From assembly GCF_901000735.1 (NCBI RefSeq), contig NC_081551.1:14320906-14384905 (forward strand): 64,000 nucleotides of DNA. The letters are read 5' to 3'. Both the position numbers and the translations under genes were made by a program. Shown in pieces: positions 47,992 to 58,719 of this stretch. This DNA is from Corylus avellana (Eukaryota > Streptophyta > Magnoliopsida > Fagales > Betulaceae). The notes under the pieces were generated by a model that saw only the letters and a program-made list of their open reading frames with translations, had not been told where the DNA came from and made no database searches. The stretch's first letter is position 1. Each line of letters starts with the position of its first letter.

Positions 47992-48891
47992 ATGTTAGAA
48001 TATTATATTGACATATGTATTAGTGAGATTTACGCTAGTAATGGCTTAGGAATGCATTTCAATAAGACATGATGGAAAAATGTAGTAAATAAATTTAACG
48101 AAAAAACTAGAAAACAATATTGCTATAAACAACTAAGGAACAAGTGTGATAGTTTGAAAAAAGAAAAAAAAAATAGAACATTTGGAAGAGATTGATAGGC
48201 AAGGAAACTGGCCTTGGATGAGATCCAGTGAAAAAGACAATTGATATACTCGATGATTAGTGGGAAAAAAAATTATAGGTATTATATTTTTACCTATATG
48301 TTTTTGTTTAAATGGTTTATAAAATGTTTGTTATTGATTTTTACATATACCTAAATGCAAGAAATTCCATAAGCAACCAAGTTTCGTACTGCAGGTTTGG
48401 CTTATGCTATGAAGCTGTATATATTGTTTAAAGGTATAACTATCATTGGGGAGAGATCTTGGGCACCATCCGTATGGTTGGTTCCTAATAATATTGGTGT
48501 CATAACTGGTGTAGATGTAATGCTTAATAAAGATAACAATGTTCTTTTAGAAGGTTTAGGAGTTTTGGAAAATGAACCAAATCTCAATACACATGGTATT
48601 GATGATATTCCTATTGGTTTAAATATGCGGGATAAAAGAAAGAAAAATGTTGGTCCTACGATTCAAGGTAAGAGGAGGAAAGGAGTTCAAATTGTTAGTC
48701 AACATTTGAGTCGTATTTGTGATGTAATAGAAAGTAAGAATACAGTGACATCTATGAGGTATGATAAACTTGGATGTAGTATTGAAGATGTTATGGATGT
48801 CGAGGGATTGGTAAAAGAGAAAATGACATTGACATCCTTAAGTTTGCAATTAAGGCATTTTTTAAGAGATCACATAAATAGATGTTTATGA
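47992..48891 (+). pseudogene. MYB/SANT-like DNA-binding protein relic
   Basis: The first part (about 47992-48280), read across stops, has the pattern of the plant MYB/SANT-like family often found with Harbinger transposons (motifs like GMHFNKT, WKNVVNKFNEKT, YKQLRNKCDSLKKE, GKETGLG). The second part, 48397-48891, is open and holds GERSWAPS, a spacer, and the conserved C-terminal helix region. A stop in the middle of the first part and loss of a clear start make it a pseudogene. Confidence 0.6.
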
Positions 48892-48989
48892 CTACCATAA
48901 ATTTTAATTAGCATAATCCATCAAGAGCATAGAAAATAAAATCCAGGCCTGTCAAGATATAACATTGCTTTATGAAAAAATAAAAAATA

Positions 48990-49300
48990 TGTTGGAACTA
49001 GTGGCTTATATTAACACTAGTGGAAGGCCAAGTAGACGGGAGCAGAGTGAACGTCGCGCCCCCGTTGTACGGTATGTGGTATTTTGGAAATTTTCAAAAT
49101 GCGTCCGTACAATTAGGGTTTAGGGTTTTTCCTATATATATATATATATATATATATCCTGAATAATTAATATCAAAATACAACCGTCTCTTTGTGGATG
49201 TAGGCACATTGCCGAACCTCGTAAATCATTGTCTCTACTCTCTCTTAATCTCTCTCTTTTGATTCTATACTGTTCATCATTGTTGTGCACAGTATCAACA
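48990..49300 (+). mobile_element. Solo LTR, Copia-like
   Basis: 311 bp with TGTTGGAAC ... GTATCAACA termini. It contains a (TA)n run (49133-49157) and the GTGGATGTAGGCACATTGCC block often seen in the downstream part of plant Copia LTRs. The flanks AAATA (48985-48989) and AAATG (49301-49305) match at 4 of 5 bases. Confidence 0.72.
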
Positions 49301-49302
49301 AA

Positions 49303-50850
49303 ATGTAAGCAAAATGAGCAAGAGTTGTGTTATATTGTGATGAAGGATTGTGTCAAGCTCTTCATGTCTAAGAAGGAAAAGTTGAGGGTAATGTTTATGA
49401 CAATGGGTGCTCAGGTTTGTCTTAATTATATGTGTATCACCTTCCATTTTATTGATAGTGATTAAAACTTACACAAAAGAATTTTAAACTTTTGTTTAAT
49501 TCCTAATCCCAAAGGCGAGACCATTGGGAAGAAGATTGAGTCATGTATTCTTGAGTGGGGTATTCATTGCATTTTCACTATCATAATTAACAATTCTAGT
49601 TGCAATGATGCTGCTTTGAAGTACTTGAAGAGGAGAACTAGTAATAAGAAAAGTGCCATATTAGAGAATCAGTTTATGCATGTGAGGTGTATTGTACACA
49701 TACTAAATCTTATTGTGTCTGAGGGTTTGAATGAGATAGATGACTCTATTGTGAAGGTTAGAGGTGCGGTGAAGTATGTGAAGTCTTCACATTCAAGATT
49801 TGAGAAGTTTAAGGGTTGTTGGAAAAAGAAAAAATTTCTTTCAAGAGTTTGTTGTATCTTGATGTTACAATTAGATGGAACTCTACATATAAGATGTTGG
49901 AAGGTGCTAAAAAATATCAAAGTGCTTTCAAACTTATGCAAGAGTTTGATAGCAAATTTGCTTCTACATTGTCTGAGGAAGGGCAAGTGAAAAGGGTTTG
50001 GGACCTCCTACTTTTGCTGATTGGGAGCATATTAGGGTTTTTCTCAAGTTTCTCAAACTTTTTTATGATGCCACAATGCGACTTTTGGGGTCTTTTTGTA
50101 TGTGACATCTAATATGTAATTTTAAGAAATTTGTGGCATTGAAATGCATTTACAAGTGTATAGTGAGAATGGTGATCATGTATTGAGAGCTATGGCGGCG
50201 AAAATGAAGACGAAGTACAATAAGTATTGGGGGAATCCTGATACGGTTAACATGATATTGTTTGTTCCAGTTATACTTGATCCACGAACCAAATTGGGGT
50301 CAATAGAGTTTTGGTTTAAAGATGTTCTTATTGCCGAGCAATCAACTAATATGATTACAAAATAAAGGAACCACCTAAACAAATTATATGATCACTACAA
50401 CGTTGGAGATAGTTTATCTCAAGTTTAAGATAGTAGTGAATTGCCACAACGTACTTCAATGAAAATAGAAGAAACTGAGAATACTAACCTTTCACTTTAC
50501 GTTATGAATAAGTTTCATAAGTACCTAACTTCTAAAAGTGATGTTGAAAGAAAACAGGAAATAGATTGGTATTTGATGGAGGATGTTGAAAAACCAAATG
50601 CGAATATTTTCGATATTTTAAATTGGTCGAAGGTGAATCAACAAAATTTCCAATACTTGCCCAAATAGCACGAAATGTGTTGGCCATTTTCATTACAACA
50701 GTTGCTTCAAAGTCGGCTTTTAGCACCGGTTGGAGCATTGGTATGTTCAAAAAATTAGTTAAGATCAAAACTCTTAAGTATTGGCAATGGTTATGACTCA
50801 GAGATGGTTGATGATCCTGAAAGTTATAAGCTCGATTCATGCAAGTTTTT
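49303..50850 (+). pseudogene. hAT transposase relic
   Basis: Pieces in shifting frames follow the order of plant hAT (ricesleeper-type) transposases: NYMCITFHFIDSD (about 49423-49461), GETIGKKIES, then MHVRCIVHILNLIVSEGL (about 49676-49729), LDVTIRWNSTYKMLE (about 49859-49900), NKYWGNPDTVNMILFVPVIL (about 50219-50278) and the C-terminal dimerisation region with EIDWYLMEDVEKPN ... FDILNWSKVN (about 50559-50640). Numerous stops and frameshifts. Terminal inverted repeats not identified. Confidence 0.85.
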
Positions 50851-50957
50851 TATTATTCAATTCTTAATTTATTTTTCTATTTACAAATCCCATTTATTAG
50901 TTTGAATTGTGATTGTAATTATGTTTTTTTTTTTGTTTAATTCTTTGTAGAAATAAC

Positions 50958-51579
50958 TTTAAAGAATATCGGCATTTTACTTGAGGATGATTAGTGATTT
51001 GAAGGTGCATTCTACTTGGTGGCTATTTGTTGCTAGGAGCTTAGGCCTGGTGGTCTAGTGATTTGTTGGCTACTAGCCTTTATTTTGTAACTTTTATTTT
51101 TTTTATGTAACTTAAGTATTAGGGGAAATTTTACTTTAGACCCCTAACTACCGCGCGTTTTGAGAAGACCCTCCCAAAATTTAAAACCTCTCAATTTGAA
51201 CCCATGTACTTTCAATTTCAATCAATTGACCCCTCCATCCGTTAGTTTGAGTTGTTAACCCCAAACGAAATGGCTATCATGTGCAATGCACGTGATTTTT
51301 TAGCCCACCTCTACCCATTATACCCTCCCTCACCCATTTATAGTTAATTGTCCAAATTGTTCTCCTGCGAAAAATCCCAAATTTAACCTAATTTCAAATG
51401 CCAAACGAGAAAAACAAATTCCAAACACTCTTCAAAGTGATCTTGCGCTTCGTTGTTGGTGAACCATAAAAATTGAAGTTGGGTTACAATTTGTAGTGGG
51501 TTAGTGTTAATTCGTACTGAAATCCATTCGTGACTATGCTAATCAAGTAAGTTTTACGTTTTCCCAAAGTTTATTTCTT
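50958..51579 (+). repeat. Contig end duplicated at 55595-56190
   Basis: From TTTAAAGAATATCGGCATTT to TTTATTTCTT, directly before the second gap. The same sequence, with scattered substitutions and a few indels, begins immediately after the third gap. The part from 51121 is one arm of a MITE (AGGGGAAATTTTACTTTAGA). Confidence 0.85.
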
Positions 51580-51679
51580 NNNNNNNNNNNNNNNNNNNNN
51601 NNNNNNNNNNNNNNNNNNNNNNNNNNNNNNNNNNNNNNNNNNNNNNNNNNNNNNNNNNNNNNNNNNNNNNNNNNNNNNN
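51580..51679. other. Assembly gap (100 N)
   Basis: 100 N at the junction between the copy-A contig and the inverted copy-B segment. Confidence 0.98.
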
Positions 51680-51775
51680 ATAAGTTGATAGATTTTTTTT
51701 TTTTTTTTAAATGTTTGTCAACAACACTATTAAAAATTAATAGTTTGTTTAAAGTAATCAATTGAGAGAATGCGA

Positions 51776-51884
51776 AGCGCAGGAGTGGCGGGAGATCTTT
51801 CCTCCTAGTGTGCAACTTATTGTAACCAAGGAACGCTGAGCTTCTGTTTTTATTATGAATCCCATTTCAATAAAAAAAAAAAAA
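51776..51884 (+). mobile_element. Poly(A) retroposon 1, only in copy B
   Basis: About 109 bp ending in a poly(A) run, between exact copies of TTGAGAGAATGCGA (51762-51775 and 51885-51898). Copy A (near 47784) has a single uninterrupted site. Probably a strongly 5'-truncated LINE; the body is too short to classify. Confidence 0.85.
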
Positions 51885-52029
51885 ATTGAGAGAATGCGAG
51901 AGATCATATTGACATGAATACCACAAAAAATAGGAAAACCACAAGAAATATTCTCTCCAAACAGTTAACAAGTATTATTAATTAATGTTACATTTTGACA
52001 TAAAAGATATTGTAATCCTTCTGCCAGCA

Positions 52030-52240
52030 TGTCCAAATAGAAGCTAATTCAGTGACATATCATTTAGCAAAGAATACTCTCTTGAATATTTAAGATAGGG
52101 TTTGGATGGAGGAATGTTCTCATTGTATTGCTTCTATTATTTCTTTAGAGCTTGTTGCTCCTGTTAGTTAGAGTTTTCAAAACTCTGGTAAACTATTTGA
52201 TTATGAAATGAGATGAATCTTTTATCAAAAAAAAAAAAAA
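52030..52240 (+). mobile_element. Poly(A) retroposon 2, only in copy B
   Basis: 211 bp ending in about 16 A, between exact copies of the 16-bp AATCCTTCTGCCAGCA (52014-52029 and 52241-52256). Copy A near 47660 has one site only. The body resembles a LINE 3' UTR (ends GATGAATCTTTTATC before the tail). Confidence 0.88.
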
Positions 52241-53321
52241 AATCCTTCTGCCAGCACAAGCAATAATTGAGGAAGCCAATTAAAAGTACAGAACTTTTTA
52301 AGTTGTAGGAAATGGAGTGAATAGTTGGCTTGTATTGTACTCTAGCTGGGCTTATTTTTCAATGGCATGAAATGGTTTTTTTTATTATTATTATTATTGA
52401 ATAGTGTTTGACACTGCCTTTATAATTTTTATTTTTTTTTATTTTTTATTTTTTATGCAACTTGCTGTAAAAATTATCATGTCCCTCACAAATTCTTTAA
52501 AAATATTTGGTTGTCCTGATCTTGAAGAAGGTATAAACTTGGATGAGAGTATCTCCAGCAAAAGTAGGCAAAATAACTACGGAAAAAGTATAAATTTTTA
52601 CTTTAACTACTTATTTTTCCATACACTAACAAATTTTATATTCTACTATTTATTTTCTTTAAATATTATTTTGTGTGCAAAAGAGTGAAAAAAAAAAAAA
52701 AAAAAAAAAGAGGAGAAAAGAGAGTAAAATAAAGAAAGTGAGAGAAAACAAATAATAAACAAAGTTTATAGTGTGAATAGTGAATAGGTTGATTAGCTTC
52801 TTTACTATTCACACTAAATGAAAAAAAGTTAAGTTGCATATTCTGCTAGAGACGAAAAAACACTTATAATAGTCAAATTTAACTATTATTAAGAATTTAA
52901 CTATTCTTTTGGAGATGCATCATATACTTTATTTCCCCTTTGTTTTCTTTCTAATTGTTTAACTAGCTTGGAAAGTTTATTCAGTGAAGTCGTACACTGT
53001 TTGGGAAAAAAAAAAAAGGAAGCTAAAGCCAAACTAGAACAATTAAATAATAAAAATAATAAAGACTAGTGATATCTTTGCACACAAATCTCAATAAGGT
53101 CTTTGTTAGAAGAAATTTGAGCTTTAAATTAAACACATTTTTTAGCGTTTGGAAGGGGAAAAAGTGCTCTGTTAGAAGAAATTCAAACGATCACTTTTTT
53201 TCTTGAAAGTGCTTTTTAGAACTTAAAAGAACGTTTGATGCTTTGAAATGCAAACCCATACATGTTCTAAGCAAACTACCCCAATCTTGACCATGCTCAG
53301 AGTATTAGATTAATTGGTTCC

Positions 53322-53585
53322 ATGCTTGGGCTTTTCTATCAAGGGGTGTTACATAGGAATTTTTCAGTTAATAAAGAGAAAAGATGCAAATCCGAAACAT
53401 CTATAGTGATGATGTACTTATGTACGGATTTGGCAGCGAATGGCATTGGTTTCGAGCAATCCCACAAAGAGGTCTGGGCGGGCAAGCCCTGCACCTACAC
53501 TCTTTACGGAGGCTGTGTGAATTACATGCAATTGGGACAGCAAATTATACCTGATTCCGATGTTTGTGTGATAACTACTAAGTAG
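53322..53585 (+). CDS. Unrecognised 87-aa ORF, copy B
   Basis: Identical in protein sequence to 45956-46219 (see there). Its preservation in both copies reflects the low divergence of the two segments and is not by itself evidence of selection. Confidence 0.35.
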   Translation: MLGLFYQGVLHRNFSVNKEKRCKSETSIVMMYLCTDLAANGIGFEQSHKEVWAGKPCTYTLYGGCVNYMQLGQQIIPDSDVCVITTK

Positions 53586-53733
53586 TGTACACCATAATAC
53601 AATTAAACAACTATAATCCATAATAAGATAACATAGAACAGTTTAATTTAATCGACTTGGTCTATATTTTCTTATAAAATAACATTGAGTAAGGTTTTAG
53701 TGAAAATAATTTTTTAAAGAAAAAAAAAAAAAA

Positions 53734-54017
53734 ACTTCACTTTAGACCCATGAACTTTACTTGATTTGACATACCCCTGAACTTTGAAACTTCTCAATTT
53801 ATACCTCTGAACTTTTAATTATAATCAATTTGAACCCTTCCGTTAAATTTTAAACATTAAAAGTGATATAATGACGTTTATACCCCTAACTTTTTTATAA
53901 ATTGGCGGAGGGGTTCAAATTAATTGTAAATGAAAGTTTAAAGGTCCAAATTGAAAGGTTTCAAAGTTCGGAAAGTACGTCTAACCGCATGGTAGTTCAT
54001 GAGTCTAAAATAAAGTT

Positions 54018-54019
<2 letters not shown>
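53734..54019. mobile_element. Foldback MITE, copy B
   Basis: Counterpart of 45521-45808, differing by a few substitutions. Confidence 0.7.

Positions 54020-54060
<41 letters not shown>
54020..54060. repeat. (TA)n microsatellite
   Basis: About 19 TA units. The counterpart in copy A (45503-45516) is about 22 bp shorter. Confidence 0.85.
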
Positions 54061-54063
<3 letters not shown>

Positions 54064-54194
54064 GAAATTCAATATTTATTCGAGAACCCACAAACAAAGA
54101 CATACAACTTTTGGTAATAGGTTCATTAGACCAGCCCACTACACTGGTCCAATTATTACTAGTCAAAAAATTGCATGAAAATTGAAGCAAATTA

Positions 54195-55494
54195 TCATCC
54201 TAGCTTCCAAGAAGCCACCAAGTTGGAAAAGGCAGCGAAGGAAGTCCCACCACTGGTCCAAGCCGCCCTTGCCATCGCTCTCATATCAAGACTTCGCTTT
54301 CTGAGAATTTTTCCTTCCTCCAATTCCATCAGCTTTCTCACGCTCGTTTCCACCTCCTCTGAACTCACCTCCTCCTCAGAAGATGTTGCCATGTTAATGG
54401 GTATTGCCAGCTTCATTTCCTCCACCAAAACCACAGCATTCGCGTGCTGCTCAGCATACAATGGCCACGCCACCATCGCCACGCCGTGACTCACCGCTTC
54501 TAGCACCGAGTTCCACCCGCAGTGCGTCACGAAACCGCCTACCGCTTCATGGCTCAGAATTTCACTCTGTGGAGCCCAAGACTTCACCACCAGACCCCTT
54601 TCTTTTGTCCTCTCCAAAAACCCTTTTGGCAATATCACCTCCAAGTTTGGTTCTGTAGTTGTTGAACCCTGTGGACTCTTCACCACCCACAAGAATCTTT
54701 GGTTGCTTCTCTCCAACCCAATTGCAATCTTTTCATGTTGCTCTTCAGAAAACGTGCCTTTTCTACCAAAGCACAAGAACACAACGCTTCTGCTCGGCTG
54801 TGCATCTAACCAATCTAAACATTCCGACGATGCATCGCTTGAGCTGCTGGCGCTGGCTCTATCTTTGGCATCTGTGATCAGCGGCCCAATAGGGTACACC
54901 GGCGGAATTAGACCGTTTGGAACGCAAGCACCATCGGCTATGGCTTTGATTGCAAGTGGCTCAAGTGAGTCAAACGTGTTTACTATGAACCCCTTTGATT
55001 TGGGTAGGCAAGAGGCATTGTTAAGGAAGAAATGGTAAGTGGGGTCGTCCCGTTGGAGAAGAGGCTGAGGCATGTCGGAAGCTTTGATGGGTGGTAGTCC
55101 AGGAATGTGCAACAGAGTGCTGCCGAGATCCTTGAAGCTTTTGGTGGTTTGACCATGGAGGGTTGGCAAGTAGAGAAAAAGGGCAAGAGTAGAAGCACAA
55201 GAGGTGCAGTAGTAGTAAGTTGGGATGTTGAGGGTGTCATCGGAGTAGGGGTGGACAACCGAGGTTATGAGGGCGAGAACAGAGGAGGACAGAGAGATGG
55301 TTCGGAGGGAGTCACGACGTGGGGGGCGGTGAGGAGGATGAGCTTGGAGGCGTTGACTATTTGGGCTTGGATGTCGTGAGAGTGTTGGGGTGGGGGGAGG
55401 TGGATTGAGGGGAGGGAGTGGAAGGAGATGGGGAGATTGGTTTTGGAGAGGTGGTCGATGTATGAGGAAGTGGCGGATGCTTCGGAAGGGATGG
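54195..55494 (-). pseudogene. UDP-glycosyltransferase copy B, partial with frameshift
   Basis: Minus-strand copy of the UGT88-like gene without the LTR insertion: the frame runs through the site where copy A is interrupted (Asn-Ala-Ser-Cys-Leu-Pro-Lys). The full PSPG box is present ([20 protein letters not shown] to WPLYAEQ). The first 40 codons are lost at the third gap. One base is missing near 55313 compared with copy A (CACGTCGTGACTCC against CACGTCGTCGACTCC), which shifts the frame. Without that base the two copies would encode nearly the same protein. The deletion may be a true allele difference or a consensus error. The catalytic-position Asp is missing here too. Confidence 0.88.
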
Positions 55495-55594
55495 NNNNNN
55501 NNNNNNNNNNNNNNNNNNNNNNNNNNNNNNNNNNNNNNNNNNNNNNNNNNNNNNNNNNNNNNNNNNNNNNNNNNNNNNNNNNNNNNNNNNNNNN
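55495..55594. other. Assembly gap (100 N)
   Basis: 100 N between the 5' end of UGT copy B and a contig that starts inside sequence already present at 50958. Confidence 0.98.
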
Positions 55595-56190
55595 TTTAAA
55601 GAACATCGGCATTTTACTTGAGGATGATTAGTGATTTGAAGGTGCATTCTACTTGGTGGCTATTTGTTGCTAGGAGCTTAGGCCTGGTGGTCTAGTTATT
55701 TGTTGGCTACTAGCCTTTATTTTGTAACTTTTATTTTTTATGTAACTTAAGTATTAGGGGAAACTTTACTTTAAACCCCTTAACTACCGCGCTTTTTGAG
55801 AAGACCCTTCCAAAATTCAAAATCTCTCAATTTGAACTTATGTACATTCAACAATCAATTGACCCCCCACCCAAATGGAATGGCTATCACGTGCGATGCA
55901 CGTGAGTTTTTAGCCCACCTCTACCCATTATACCCTCCCTCACCCATTCATAGTTAATTGTCCAAATTGTTCTCCTGCAAAAAATCCCAAATTTAACCTA
56001 ATTTCAAATGCCAAACGAGAAAAACAAATTCCAAACACACTTCAAAGTGATCTTGTGCTTCGTTGTCGGTGAACCATAAAAACTGAAGTTGGGTTACAAT
56101 TTGCAGTGGGTTAGTGTTAATTCATACTGAAATCCGTTCGTGACTATGCTAATCAAGTAAGTTTTACGTTTTCCCAAAGTTTATTTCTTA
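55595..56190 (+). repeat. Second copy of the contig-end sequence
   Basis: Matches 50958-51579 in direct orientation with a few percent of differences, including a shorter version of the stretch corresponding to 51234-51275. It continues into unique sequence at TTTATTTCTTAGGG. Confidence 0.85.
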
Positions 56191-56700
56191 GGGTTTATAG
56201 TTGATTTTATTTTTTAATTTGTGTTTGATATGTATTGGATTTTGGGGGGTTTTACATGGATCTTTGGGGATTTCGCATGTAATGCTTCTGAAAGTTTTGA
56301 CATATTTGGGTTTTCTATTTATATTCATGTTTTGCGAAGTGGGTCATCTTGTTCTTTTTTTTTTATTTATTTATTTTATTTATTTATAATGTTCTTAAAA
56401 ATTGTCATTTTTTTTTTGTTTTTTTTGTCATCTTGTCGTTGTTTAGTACTGAAGTGTGGTCCCCTATTTGTTGCTTGTGTTGGACATGTGATTACCACTT
56501 TGAATATTATACCCTAAATAAAGTGACCCATTTCATTATTTTTCATTGTTTGGTTGCTTTAGGGGACAATGTAAATGCCTATTGGTAGGTTGCTTTAACA
56601 TTTTTTATTTTTATGGCTGGTGACTGGTCTTAAGTAAGGTTGAGTATGAGGGTAATGTGGTCCTTTGCTGCACAAGCAGCAAATGGTCCCTTCAATAATT
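56191..56700. other. AT-rich spacer, no gene
   Basis: T-rich. The ORFs here translate to low-complexity hydrophobic peptides and I do not support them. Confidence 0.5.
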
Positions 56701-56712
56701 AAATAAGTTTAA

Positions 56713-57048
56713 GGGGAAAATGCAGTTGACCCCTCTGAAGTTTTAGGAGTTTTTCAATTTTAACCCCAAAGTTCAAAAATTGACAATCTACCCCCCTGAA
56801 GTTTCAAAAATTGGCAATTTAAACCCCCCGTTTAATTTTTTCGTCAAAATGGATGGAAATGTATGAAATTACATTATTACCCTCAGGCTTTTTTTAAAAA
56901 ATTTCCATATAATTTAACAGAAAAATTAAACAGAAGGTTTAAATTGCCAATTTTTGAAACTTCAGGGAGGTAGATTGCCAATTTTTGAACTTTGGGGTTA
57001 AAATTGAAAAACTCTTGAAACTTTAGGGGGGTAAACTGCATTTTCCCC
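56713..57048. mobile_element. Mutator-type MITE
   Basis: 336-bp foldback with termini GGGGAAAATGCAGTTGACCC and, reverse-complemented, GGGGAAAATGCAGTTTACCC. A perfect 9-bp target duplication TAAGTTTAA lies at 56704-56712 and 57049-57057, the size made by Mutator-like elements. Confidence 0.92.
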
Positions 57049-57153
57049 TAAGTTTAAAATTGTCATTTTCTTATCATATGCTTTTACACATTTTCACATT
57101 TGATGTATTGATTTGCACATTTACACCTTTTCAATTTAATGAATATGGCACGA

Positions 57154-57412
57154 CACATGATGGGTTCACACTCATTTATGTTTGAGGTGCACTATGGGGT
57201 ACCTTTAACCGGAAACATAGGTGTAATTATGTTGGTAGCACTGATAGTAATTACCCTGGCCAATATGATGGAAATAAATTGACTTTCCTGATATAAAGGA
57301 CATATGTAAGACCTATGGGTATAGGTCTGGGGACCTTGTTTATTACAATATACCAGAATTGTCTTTAGACCAAAGGTTAAAACTTTGGGTAAATATATCA
57401 TAAGTTCCTGAG
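57154..57412 (+). pseudogene. MULE transposase N-terminal fragment
   Basis: Two frames together resemble the N-terminal region of plant Mutator-like transposases: FEVHYGVPLTG in the first, then DIKDICKTYGYRSGDLVYYN and IPELSLDQRLKL in a shifted frame. No downstream catalytic region. Confidence 0.6.
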
Positions 57413-58218
57413 TCAATCCGCAAAAACTGAAAAATTCCTAAGATTTTTTTTTTAGACTTTTTACTCCCTGGGTTAATCGAAATGCCAAATAAATCCCCAC
57501 GGTAAAATTTTTGTAACGCCCGTTAGTTTGAATCAAAACACACCGTTTTGCCACGTCAGTATAATAATTTTTATTAATTTAATTTAAAAATTAAATATAA
57601 AAAAAGAAGAAGAAGAAAACTTGAAGATGAAGAGATGCAAAGGAGGCAATAATGATCGATGGGTTTTGTACATGATATGTCCAACACATTTTACCCAGGG
57701 ACATTGTCATGTTTGTGTAGCCTTTATGGCCGTATGGTGGAACCTTGTATGGTGACCATCAGATTTATATTGACGTTGACTTTTTTTAGGTGGGCTTGTC
57801 ATTATGTAAATCTGGATCGTTGGTGATGAATGAGCACCAACGTGCATTATAGAGGATTAACGTGCGAAAAAGTAATAAAGCAAGAAAAAAAAATCGGATG
57901 GAGAATAAGACAAGAATTTATCTAGTTGTAGAGTTGAAAAAAAGAAAGAAAGATGAAGGCTTTACTTTTCTGTGCGCATTTAATGTAGTTGCCAAGCCAT
58001 GTGATAAGTCATGTCCATATTCAGCATTTTCCCACAACCCAACAAGGGAATCGATTCAATGTGTGACTCATTCTTGGACAATTTTTGTACATTGTTTTTG
58101 TGGACCAATGGATCTAAGCAAATGACCTCATGAACGTTGATTTCAACCCATATACACCACAATCAGCTTTTCATACAGTTAACGGCAACAACATGTGATA
58201 AATTTCTCTTAAAAAACT
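57413..58218. other. Spacer with MITE-like remnants, no gene
   Basis: Contains a GAAGAAGAAG run near 57606 and one arm of a repeat (about 57415-57600). The 87-codon frame at 57862-58125 has no recognisable motif. Confidence 0.4.
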
Positions 58219-58337
58219 TTTTTTTTTTTTTTTTTTTTTTATTGACATGTCCACACAATAGTGGGGAGGGGAATTTGAACTAATGACCCTTGTTTCATTA
58301 GGCATGGTCCCAACCGATTGAGTTACCACTTGGGAGC
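58219..58337 (-). mobile_element. tRNA-derived SINE
   Basis: 119 bp. On the minus strand it begins near GGCTCCCAAGTGGTAACTC, has a box-B-like AGTTCAAATT and ends in poly(A). An exact 11-bp duplication CTTAAAAAACT lies at 58208-58218 and 58338-58348. Same family as 29158-29267. Confidence 0.85.
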
Positions 58338-58348
58338 CTTAAAAAACT

Positions 58349-58719
58349 AATTTTGTGGACATTTTGAAAGTAATAAAAATAATATTTTTTTTTGTAAGAA
58401 ATTTTTATTTTTTGATTAGCACTAAAATGTGTTAATATTTTTTATAAGATGAATATTTTAACATGATTTCATAAAAATATTAATTTTTTATTTACTACAA
58501 AATATAATATAGAAAATTTTAAAAATCAATTTATTGATTGGATAAATTGATTTTTCCATGAATGAAATAATAAAAATTGAGAAATTTTATGATGTGTATT
58601 TGTTTATGAACAAAAATTTGATGTTTTGTTATAAATTTGACATTTTACTGATTGATATAAAGCAATTTATATATAACATTCTTATGTATATTTTTAAGAC
58701 AAAAAAATAAGGTAGTTTG
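58349..58719. other. AT-rich spacer, no gene
   Basis: Almost pure A/T with no coding or structural signal that I can define. Confidence 0.5.

Larger units (their letters stand above)
51680..55494. repeat. Inverted copy B of the UGT region
   Basis: Reverse complement of 42332-47885 with only scattered substitutions. It lacks the LTR element and the hAT MITE of copy A and has two poly(A) retroposons that copy A lacks. Both edges coincide with N gaps. Over the 814-bp C-terminal UGT segment I see one substitution (Thr/Ala), the level expected of alleles. Confidence 0.9.

Noticed and set aside
56201..56588. Hydrophobic frames of 60-98 codons
   Set aside because: Low-complexity T-rich sequence gives Phe/Leu-rich peptides; there is no conserved motif or start context.
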